NCBI GenBank assembly: GCA_017938625.1
Contig: JAGBBD010000024.1
Span: forward strand, 1 to 49,142
DNA from: Oscillospiraceae bacterium
GTDB lineage: Bacteria; Bacillota; Clostridia; Oscillospirales; Oscillospiraceae
Reading direction: 5' to 3'
DNA length: 49,142 nt
Shown here piece by piece: positions 24,561-33,600 of the stretch. How positions within the stretch are numbered: the stretch's first letter is position 1; each line of letters starts with the position of its first letter. Under the pieces are notes generated by a model that saw only the letters and a program-made list of their open reading frames with translations, did not search any database and was not told the origin of the DNA. The translations under genes and the position numbers were made by a program.

Positions 24561-26069
24561 ATGAGCGCATCGCGTGAAAAGAAAAATCGCCAGCAGCAGG
24601 CTGTCAATCCTACTGCAGCTGCCCCCGAAACAAAAAAAGGTATGAGCAAGTCTTTGAAGAAGATCCTCGCCATCGTGGTCACCATCGTTGTGATCGCAGC
24701 CGTGGTTTTCTTCACAATGCTTTCTGCCGGTTTCTTTGAAGCCAATACCACCGCAGCCACTGTCGGCACCCACAAGCTGTCCCCCGCCGAGGTCAACTAC
24801 TGGCTGTCCGATACTTACGCAGAAGAGCAGGCCGCTATGGCATACTTGATCGATGAAGAGCAGCCTCTGAGCGAGCAGGAGTATCCTCAGGAAGGTTTTG
24901 ACACCTGGTATGACTACATGCTGGATCTGGCACTGAACAAGGCCGCCAACACCTATGAGATCTATGATGAAGCTATTGCAAACGGCTTCACTTTGACCGA
25001 CGAAACCAAGGAGTCCATCGATTCTCAGTTGGAAACTCTGAGCCTCTATGGTTCCATGTACGGTTACACCAACGCTTCTTCCTATCTGGCTGCTATGTAC
25101 GGTCCCGGCAGCAAGGTCTCCAACTATGAAGACTATCTGACCGTCAACTACACCGCACAGGAGTACACCACCGCTATGTACGCCGAGAAGGAGTACACCC
25201 AGGAAGAGCTGGACGCTTTCTATGCAGAAAACGCTGACACCGTCGATACCGTCGGCTTCCGCGTGTTCGAACTGGCTGCCGAGGTTTCCACCGATGATAA
25301 CGGTGCAGAGACCGTGACCGAAGAAGCACTCGCCGCTGCTGAAGAAAAGGCCATCGCCATGGCAGATGCCGCAAAGGGCGACGAAGCAAAGTTCCTGGAG
25401 CTGGCTGTTGAGAACACTCCCGAAGATCTGCGTGCAGAGTTCGATGCCGATGCCAACACCATGGCTCCCAACATGACCAAGGCAGACACCCCCGAGATGA
25501 TGCGTGAATGGCTGAGCGATGACGCTCGCGCTCATGGCGATGTCTATGTGGTGGAAAATGACACCGCTACCGGTTTCTATGTTATCTTCTTCCGTGAAGC
25601 TGTTGACATGGACATTTCCCTGCCCAGCGTCCGCCACATTCTGGTTTCCGCTGAGGATCCCACCGATGCTGACTCCATGGCAGCTGCCAAGGCTGAAGCA
25701 GAGTCCATTCTGGCTGAGTATGAGGCCGGTGAGCAGACCGAAGAAGCTTTCGCCGCTCTGGCTGATGAGCGTACCGCTGATACCGGCAGCGCCGGCAACG
25801 GTGGTCTGTACGAGGACATCATCCCCGGTCAGATGGTCACCGCATTCAATGACTGGTGCTTCTCCATCCACAACGAAGGTGATACCGATGTGATCGAGAC
25901 CGAGTACGGTTATCATGTCATGTATTACTGCGGCTCCAGCCTGGAAAGCTATCGTGACATCGCTACCGAGGCTGCCAAGCGTGAAAGTGAATACACCGCT
26001 TGGGAAGAAGCCATCGAAGAGAGCGCTGACTACACTCTGGTGAGCAGCAAGTATATCAATGTGATCTAA
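24561..26069 (+). CDS. Membrane-anchored PpiC-type peptidyl-prolyl isomerase (foldase)
   Basis: A 502-residue exported protein. A positively charged N terminus (KKNRQQQ, then KSLKK) and one transmembrane segment (about 35-58) anchor it, with the rest outside. An N-terminal SurA/PrsA-like helical domain (about 65-330) carries several Tyr-rich stretches. A parvulin domain follows (about 355-460), with PSVRHILVSAED, ADERTADTGSAGNGG and VIETEYGYHVMYY. It is expected to help secreted proteins fold at the outer membrane face. The mature part is very acidic and uses the GC-ending codons favoured by abundant proteins, and it has one of the best promoters in the window. Start taken at ATG 24561 with AGAGGA 12 bases upstream. 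ATG 24552 or TTG 24522 are alternatives. Confidence 0.88.
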   Translation: MSASREKKNRQQQAVNPTAAAPETKKGMSKSLKKILAIVVTIVVIAAVVFFTMLSAGFFEANTTAATVGTHKLSPAEVNYWLSDTYAEEQAAMAYLIDEEQPLSEQEYPQEGFDTWYDYMLDLALNKAANTYEIYDEAIANGFTLTDETKESIDSQLETLSLYGSMYGYTNASSYLAAMYGPGSKVSNYEDYLTVNYTAQEYTTAMYAEKEYTQEELDAFYAENADTVDTVGFRVFELAAEVSTDDNGAETVTEEALAAAEEKAIAMADAAKGDEAKFLELAVENTPEDLRAEFDADANTMAPNMTKADTPEMMREWLSDDARAHGDVYVVENDTATGFYVIFFREAVDMDISLPSVRHILVSAEDPTDADSMAAAKAEAESILAEYEAGEQTEEAFAALADERTADTGSAGNGGLYEDIIPGQMVTAFNDWCFSIHNEGDTDVIETEYGYHVMYYCGSSLESYRDIATEAAKRESEYTAWEEAIEESADYTLVSSKYINVI

Positions 26070-26081
26070 GCATATTTGCAA

Positions 26082-26114
26082 GGGCGCTGCAGCAAACGTT
26101 GCAGCGCCCTTTTC
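26082..26114 (+). terminator. Terminator after the PpiC gene
   Basis: A 12-bp stem from GGGCGCTGCA (26082) to 26109 with loop AAAC and TTTT. It separates the foldase gene from tcdA, whose AGGAGG site follows at once. Confidence 0.85.
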
Positions 26115-26124
26115 AGGAGGAACT

Positions 26125-26835
26125 ATGAACGAACAAACCGTCCGTACAAAAATGCTTTTGGGCGATGACGCGCTGCAGAAGCTTGCAAACTCTCACGTTG
26201 CCGTATTTGGGATCGGCGGTGTTGGCAGTTACTGTGCCGAAGCCCTCGCCAGAGCCGGTGTCGGTCAATTAACATTGATTGATGATGATACCGTATCTGT
26301 CAGCAATCTCAACAGACAGTTGGTTGCCCTCCACTCAACCATCGGCAAAGCCAAGACGGATGTGATGGCACAGCGCATTCATGATATTGCGCCGGATTGC
26401 AAGGTCAATGTTTTGACAAGGAGGTACACACCGGAAGATCGCGACGGTTTCTTCTCCCCTACTCCCGACTACATTGCCGACTGCATTGACTCTGTTTCCT
26501 GCAAAACAGATCTGATCGCCACAGCGCTGAAAAATGAGATCTCTATCATCAGCGCCATGGGGACAGGCAATAAGCTGGATCCTTCCAAGTTTGTGATCAC
26601 GGATCTTTCCAAGACCAGCGGATGCCCCCTTGCCAGAGTCATGCGCCGGGAACTGAAAAAACTCGGCATCTTGCATCACACAGTGCTCTACAGCACAGAG
26701 CCCGCCATGACCCCATTGTTTCAGCCGCAGGACAACAGCCGAGTCCCCGGATCTGTCTCGTGGGTACCGAGCTGTGCAGGTCTCATGATGGCGGGGTACA
26801 TCATTACGGCTCTCATTGGCAGAACACATTCATAA
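26125..26835 (+). CDS. tcdA: tRNA threonylcarbamoyladenosine dehydratase
   Basis: A 236-residue ThiF/E1-like enzyme of the TcdA (YgdL/YrvM) type, which cyclises t6A37 to ct6A in ANN-decoding tRNAs using ATP. The nucleotide loop is GIGGVGSY (residues 29-36), followed by the LTLIDDDTVSVSNLNRQ segment with conserved Asp and Arg, then IADCIDSVSCKTDLI and AMGTGNKLDP. It is smaller than ThiF fusion proteins and lacks the zinc CxxC pairs of MoeB. Read-through past the preceding terminator or an unseen promoter must drive it. Confidence 0.9.
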   Translation: MNEQTVRTKMLLGDDALQKLANSHVAVFGIGGVGSYCAEALARAGVGQLTLIDDDTVSVSNLNRQLVALHSTIGKAKTDVMAQRIHDIAPDCKVNVLTRRYTPEDRDGFFSPTPDYIADCIDSVSCKTDLIATALKNEISIISAMGTGNKLDPSKFVITDLSKTSGCPLARVMRRELKKLGILHHTVLYSTEPAMTPLFQPQDNSRVPGSVSWVPSCAGLMMAGYIITALIGRTHS

Positions 26836-26839
26836 AAAC

Positions 26840-26876
26840 CACCCTTCCGGGAATACTTTCCGGGAGGGTGATTTTT
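26840..26876 (+). terminator. Terminator hairpin whose 3' arm is the next gene's ribosome binding site
   Basis: CACCCTTCCGG (26840-26850) pairs with CCGGGAGGGTG (26860-26870) over 11 bp with one G-T, followed by ATTTTT. The GGGAGGG in the 3' arm is also the Shine-Dalgarno for the ATG at 26877. The element can both terminate tcdA transcripts and hide the ribosome binding site of read-through transcripts. Confidence 0.7.
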
Positions 26877-27239
26877 ATGAAGAAGCGAAAATGGATCTCA
26901 TATGGACTCTCCGGCGGTGCAGCCGGTCTAATCAACGGACTGTTTGGAGCAGGCGGCGGCATGGTCCTTGTCCCTTTGCTGATCAAAGTCTGCAAGGTGG
27001 AAGACAAAAAAGCATTTTCATCCGCGATCTCGATCATTCTTCCCCTCAGTCTGGTGTCATTGTTCGTATATTATAAAAAGGATGTTTTCCCTCTGCAGGA
27101 GGCTCTCCCCTATCTTTTCGGCGGTCTGATCGGCGGCATTGCCGGAGGGCTTCTGTTTAAAAAGACATCTGCCGCATTCCTGCATAAATTCTTTGGGCTG
27201 ATTATTCTGTGGGGAGGTATCAGACTGTTATGGAGTTGA
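26877..27239 (+). CDS. TauE/SafE family permease, first half
   Basis: A 120-residue hydrophobic protein with about four transmembrane helices. The glycine motif GLINGLFGAGGGMVLVPLL is the signature of one half of TauE/SafE (DUF81) anion exporters, which are usually a single chain of about 250 residues made of two such halves. Start at 26877 with GGGAGGGTG seven bases upstream. It overlaps the next gene by ten bases, and the two probably assemble into one transporter. Transported substrate unknown (family members move sulfonates, sulfite or related anions). Confidence 0.85.
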   Translation: MKKRKWISYGLSGGAAGLINGLFGAGGGMVLVPLLIKVCKVEDKKAFSSAISIILPLSLVSLFVYYKKDVFPLQEALPYLFGGLIGGIAGGLLFKKTSAAFLHKFFGLIILWGGIRLLWS

Positions 27240-27601
27240 CCGGGTTTGGTATTTCAGCCGTGATTGGAGCCTTGTGCGGTGTCATTTCCGGTTTTGGTAT
27301 CGGTGGAGGGTCACTGCTCATGGTCTGGATGACTGCAGTTGCCGCCCTGGATCAGCGCACTGCACAGGGAATCAACTTGCTCTACTTTATTCCGACCTCG
27401 GTGGGAGCGCTGGCATTTCACATTAAGAATAAAATGATCGCTTGGGATGTGGTGATCCCTGCTGTTATATTTGGCTGTGCTGCAGCGATCTTATCCGCAT
27501 GGATCGCAACCACCATTGATGTGACCATCCTCAGAAAGCTGTTTGGAGGCTTTCTATGCATCGTTGGGGCAAGAGAGCTTCTGATAAAAGTCAAGAAATA
27601 A
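27230..27601 (+). CDS. TauE/SafE family permease, second half
   Basis: A 123-residue protein with about four transmembrane helices and the second copy of the family motif, GVISGFGIGGGSLLMVWM. The ATG at 27230 overlaps the stop of the first half-gene, and GGGGAGG 12 bases upstream supports translational coupling. GTG at 27209 in the same frame is less likely. It ends at a bidirectional palindromic terminator. Because both halves keep intact reading frames and their own starts, this looks like a genuine two-subunit transporter and not a frameshift. Confidence 0.85.
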   Translation: MELTGFGISAVIGALCGVISGFGIGGGSLLMVWMTAVAALDQRTAQGINLLYFIPTSVGALAFHIKNKMIAWDVVIPAVIFGCAAAILSAWIATTIDVTILRKLFGGFLCIVGARELLIKVKK

Positions 27602-27634
27602 AAACTCCCTTGTGCGTACGCACAAGGGAGTTTT
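27601..27634. terminator. Perfectly palindromic bidirectional terminator
   Basis: All 34 bases are self-complementary: a 16-bp arm (27601-27616), TA, and the reverse complement (27619-27634). A and T runs lie at the ends. It stops both the permease transcript and the convergent lyase transcript. Confidence 0.9.
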
Positions 27635-27639
27635 GTGGT

Positions 27640-30600
27640 TTACTGTCTGCTCAGCAGATATGCCTTTGCAGAAGTGGCGAACTTCATGATGGCATTGTAC
27701 AAAGGAGCAGCTGCGGTGGCGGAGCCACGGTTTGCGTAGCTTTCCACGGAGTCGGAGCCGTAGGCAATGGGCGCCTCGATGCCATCTTCATACAGTTCCA
27801 CCGTTACAAGGCACTTGGCATCTGCCAGAACGATATCATCGACCTTCACCTTATAGCGGTCACCTGTCGCACCATAGAGTTCAAACTCTGTTCCGGGGAT
27901 CTCCACTTCCACATACTCGTCCTTCCAGTTGGTGAAGGAGACCTTTGCTGTGATAGTGCTCATGTCCTTACCCTTGAGTCCCTGGAAATAGACATTGAGC
28001 AGAATGCAGTCATCCAGAGCAAGATTGGAACCAATGTTATTTGTGCCCTTGATCTGGTTATTGGCACACACCACAGTTCCGGTTGCCAGAGCCTTCTGAG
28101 CGTCGGTCAGCTGGTTGTTGGCAAGGTCATCTGCCTTATATCCAAAGTTGGTCTGCGCAGCCGCACCGTAGTTTACCATGTCAACCACCAGAGTCTTCAT
28201 CTGGCTCGTAGAAGAGGCTGCCGCAAGAGCCTTTCCTGCATAGTCGCGGACAGAAGTTGTGTACTCCTCACTCCAGAAGTTCCCATCTGCATCCTTGATG
28301 GTGATGGTCAGTGCGTCTGTCATCTCCATGGCTCTGACGCGGACAGAAATTCTTGTGCGGGTCGCATCAAAGACAGACCACTGCTCCATGGGAATCTCAT
28401 GGGTCACACCTGCTTCCTCTTCTGTCTGCTGGTGAATATACGCTGTGTATACGCCACCTTCCGGCAGATTGGGAACGATAAAGTTGACCTGCAATTCATT
28501 GCCCAAGTTCATGTTGGAGCCTGCAACGGTCACTTTTTCGATCTGAGAGATCTTGCCGCCGCACTTATCGCAGTTGGTATCTGCATCAGAGCCGTCCTTA
28601 CAGGCAGCAATGCTCTCGCTTGTGACCACACCACAATTGGTGCAGGTTCTTGTCACAGTGTGCGTTCCGTCTCCGTTTCCCGTATAGGAAACTCTGTTTC
28701 GCTTATGGAAGCAGCTTACTTCTGCACTCAAAGGAATACTGAAAGTCTGACCCTCCGCAATATTATGGATAAAGCCCTTGCTCGGATCGGTACCGTCAAT
28801 GTAGCTGCGAGTCAGAGTCTGCTTGTTCAAATCCAGAACTGCTGTGTCGCCATTGACTTGTGCGCCGTAGATCTGATACGCACCATTTTGCGCGCCGTCA
28901 TTGTCGACATAGATATACTTGCCTGCCAGGTCTTCTGCAGTAACAGGGGTTTCCATGGAGATCGTCATGGAATAGGTGTCGGCAAGACCCTTCGTGAAAT
29001 CGATCACTTCGCCTTCCACACGCTGCAAGCCATCCATGACCAAAGAGACCCCGTCAGCATTGGTCATGGTGCGCACTTCGCTGCCATAAGCATAGGTGAT
29101 CTCTCCGTTTTCAACAGAGCAAACACCTGTAAATCCGCAGAATTGCAGGAACTCCTGACCGTCATCCAAAATGGAATACGTCACATCAGGATTGGTTGCA
29201 TAGATGATATAGTCCGTACGCCCTGAGGTCAGCGTCACTTTCATAGCTGCCGCTCTGTCTGTCACCGCTTCCTTTCCGGAAACAACTTCCACATCCAGGA
29301 GCTGCGTGCTTTCAATGTAAGGAACGTCTCTGTAGGGCTGGATAACAGAGGTGAAGAGTGTATCCATCCCCTTCTTTCCGCTGCGGCGGACAAGAAGATA
29401 CTTCAAAATTTCTGGGTTTCTGCCGTTCTGAGTGGGGTGACCGTCCGCAACAGCAACCTCCGTCATAGGCTCCTCGGACACCATAGTCAGACGCATACGG
29501 ACACCTTCACTGTTTATGACCACATCCCGGAAGTCCTCGATCTCAAAGTCCACACTGAATGTATTCTCCGGTTCATCATCACGATAGACATTATCCAGCC
29601 AGCTGTAACCGCTACCGGTATTGGCTGCGGCGTCGGTGGAATAAGGATTGGAATACCAATTGCCAAACGCAACTTCGGGGCCTGCATAAGTTCCCATGGC
29701 CTGATGCACAAAGGACAGTCCCTCGGTTTCAGGCTCAATGGTAGATGCCGCATGGAAGCTATAGACGTGCTCACTGCCGCCAAGGACACGGAAGAAGTCT
29801 ACAGCGTAGTACACATTCTCCTGCGCCTGCACACTCACCAGCGTACGGCGGTAGATATCCGCTTCGTCATATGCATTGGGTGCAGATGCATCTGCGATCT
29901 TCACCTCTCCCACATCTTCAAAATGCAGAGGGAAGCTGTTCTTGGAAATGGCGTGCTGGCATTTGTCGTCCACAACAACAGTATTATGGCTGACTGTATT
30001 GCGCATCCACTGCATACGTTCAGGATCCTGTGCATTGACCACCTTGGGGTAACCAAGAGTGGGAGACGAAATAATGCCAAACGCTTCAATGCCAATGGTC
30101 AAAGCTTCATGGGCACCATGGGTACCGCCACACATTCCGAAGAACATCCAATAATCGGAGAACTGATCATCGTTGACGCCCTTCTGGAAAACCTCAGGAC
30201 CATTCCGCAGAATGGCAAGACCATGACCGCAAAGCATCTCACTGCGATTCCAGATCCACTCACCATCTTCTTCCACGATCTTCAAGATTGCAGACCGAAT
30301 ACCGGCTTCCGGATCTTTGGTAAAGATGGATGCATGCAAACCACTGACAGAGTTTTTATTTGCAAAATACAGGCCCCTTGACAGTTCTCTGTCGCCGGAG
30401 TTGATAAATGCTTCCAGCATATAGCTCGGCTGCGCGGATGTGCCGTAGCTCTGTACATTACCGGACTCGCCGGTATTGACAGAAGCAGTACCGCAAAGAA
30501 TGATTTTGTTATAGGGATTGAACATGGAAACGAACTTGGGGTTCTTCCACAGATCCACACCTTCAACTCTTGTATAACCATTGAGCGCATCGGCAACAGA

Positions 30601-33600
30601 CATCAGATTCTGATACCACATGGGGTTATACATCATGCTGCCTTCATTGCCAAAGCCGTCACGATCTACATCGTTGACAAGACGATCCAGTACGCTGCCG
30701 CCTGTTACATAGAGTTCTCTGGCACTAAGGGTTTTGTTTTCACCGGCCCGGAAGATCCAGTCGATCATTTCTTTCGTTTCGGGAAGACGATCCAGCGCCA
30801 CAGCGGCATATGCCATGGATGCCTGATGCATGCCAAAGTTTCCAAGATTTTTGGCACTCAGACAGGCATCTCTGATTTGAAGCAAAATACCCTCATCCAC
30901 ATTGTTGCGGATATATTCCGGGGTGATCTGTTCTGCGCTCACACCCTTCCATGCAGCATGCGCACGCAGATACGCGATCACATCAGCATTATCCATAGCA
31001 GGCCAGAACGCATCTGCAGCCTTTGCCAGCGTCTGACCGATGGAAGAAGCTTCCCAAATAGCATTGACGATCTTACCCTTGTCGAAACCATCATAAGTAT
31101 AGTAGTCGTACTCGGGATAAATGTCTGCAATTCGGTCAAGCAGGATGGCACCGGCAGAGCCGTACTTTTCATCACCTGTGTACAGATACGCATCCTGCAG
31201 GGCGGTAATGGCGCCGAGCATGTCGTTCTTTGCTGTAGAACTCAGAGAATCAAACACGCAGTGCATATAGTAGCCGATGTATGTATGGATCTCTTTTGCA
31301 CCGTTGCTGTAGGTATTGCCGGTATCGTAACCAAAACCGTCATCTACGCCCCAGCCTGCCCCCATTTCCGGATACAGCTCATTAACAAGATATTGTGAGT
31401 CTGCATTCTCCGGATAGAAGCGCCCATCCTCACCAAGGCCGGATTTGTAGTAACTTTCAAAATCGTTTGACGGGAAGTCACGCTTACAGGCAGGACAGGT
31501 AATTTTCCACGGGTTGGTCAAAGGATCCACGATCCAGGGATAGACACCATAAGTGGCTGCCAGATCCTTACCGCAATAACGGCAGTAATATGCCTCCGGA
31601 TCCGTTCTTGTGCCGACACGGGTGGATCTGGGGAATGCCTGATAAATGAAATTATCGTAATAAGTATCAAGATAAGTAAGAACCTTATCTGCATTCCTGA
31701 CAGCTGTTGTTTTGAGATTAGCTGCCCAGGAATACTTGGAAACGTTTTCGATCGCATTGGCTCGCTCTTCATATGTAAAGAGCGTCGGCTCAGTCTTGCC
31801 GGTCGTCACCGTGATCCAAATCGATGCAGACATGGTTCTGCCGTTTTCCGTTACCGTTGCCGTGATTTCTGCTGAGCCTTCTTTCCCTGTGACAGTCACC
31901 TTTCCGGCAGAAGATACTTTGGCAACAGATGTATCGCCGCTGGAATAGGAAACACTTGCACCAGAAGGCAGAGAGATCTGTGTCCCGTCAGCTTTATATG
32001 CCAGCAGGCTCAAGGAAGTTCCGGAGGATGTGGGTGCCAGAGTAGTCTTTCCTGCTGTCAGTTCAACAGAATAGACACTGCCGTTCATAACGGAAACAGA
32101 CAACGTTTTCTTGATTGCCTTGTTGCCGATCTCGCCATTGAGCGTGATCACCGCTGTGCCCTTTGCAACTGCAGTCAGCGTATTGCCGCTGACAGATACC
32201 ACCTTGGCATTGCTGCTGGAAAGGCTGTAATAGTTGGTATAGTCCGGTGTGGCAGAAGAAGATACGCACTTGAGAGTATATGTTCCCTTTTCATTGGCAG
32301 TCTTGATCTTCACTTCCGGCACAAGGCTCTCGCCGATCAAAAGCTGGTTTTTGGCATTGAAGGTGATCTCCATCTCGTTGGGATCACTCGTCGCACGGCA
32401 AATGAACTTACCCAGGGAGAACGTGCCGCGCGTGGTGCATTCATAGACACAGGTATGGACACCTGCCTCCAGATAAATGGTGTTCATGATGGAATTACCG
32501 CTGTAGGTCAGGTTTTTGCCCTGGTTGAAATCCATAACACCAACATATACATCATCGACGAAAACATCAGCAATACCGCCGTAAGTAAACAAGGTACCCC
32601 ATGTTTCGATCACATACCAGCCATCTTTCTCAATGGTAAAATCGATCGCCAGCTTATCGCCCAGTTTCGGAGAACTGAGCAAGATACCGTGTTTTGTCGT
32701 ATAGCTCAAGGTCGATCCGCCGGAAACCGTCAGATCACGGTTGATCTGCATACCATCTTCCTCAAGAGTTGCTGTTTCCATTGCAACACAACGTCCGTCG
32801 GTCAGATCCAGGATCATGTCGCCCGCTTTCAGTTCGGTATTATCCACAACAGTCACAAGCATGGTATCCGTGATCGCCGTTCGAGCAACGCCCGCGGTAG
32901 CAGTCACTGTAACAGTACCAGGTTTCAAACCTACAAGACGGCCATTCTCATCAATGCAGGCAACAGACTCGTCATCGATTGTATAAGAAACCGGGAAATT
33001 ATCCATGTCGGCTTTTGCGCCGGACGCTTTCTTGCCTGTCGCAGACAGCTGCAGCGTGTTGCCTGTACCAACATAATCTGCTGAGGTGTCAATTGTAATC
33101 GAGGCAAGATCGGTATCATCTGTGACCACAATGTCAACATAATCTTTCAGAAGGACGCCGTCCACCTGCACATAAACGTGGATTCTGGCAGAACCTTCAC
33201 CCACACAGGTAACACTACCGTCTGTCTGATCAACTTTGGCTACGGAAGTGTTATCAGACATAAAGTAGATGTCACCTGCACGGCGGACGACATCGATATC
33301 GTATTCTTTGCTCAGATTAGAAATACCGGTCAAGGTGCCGACACCGACCTGTCCATACTTCAAAGCTTCTGCCTCAAAGCCATCAACTAAATAAGATACA
33401 CGAGTCAGATCCTCAATTGCGCTCATGCTCTCAACAACCGTTACCGGGAAGGTCACGACTTCCGTACCGTTTTTATAAAGCGTGATGTTCGTCCTTCCCT
33501 CTTTCACGCCGGTAATGATCAGCTTGCCGGTACCGTCGATTTTGGGCTTAGCAATGGCAGTATTCTCGCTGGTCACAGTATGCGTACCGGAAGACAAAAC

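Noticed and set aside
24399-26081. A 560-residue open frame antisense to the PpiC gene
   Set aside because: Caused by the GC-ending codon bias of the foldase gene. It also spans the 6S terminator.
27556-29226. A 556-residue open frame antisense to the lyase
   Set aside because: Shadow of the lyase frame. It begins inside the permease gene and crosses a perfect terminator.
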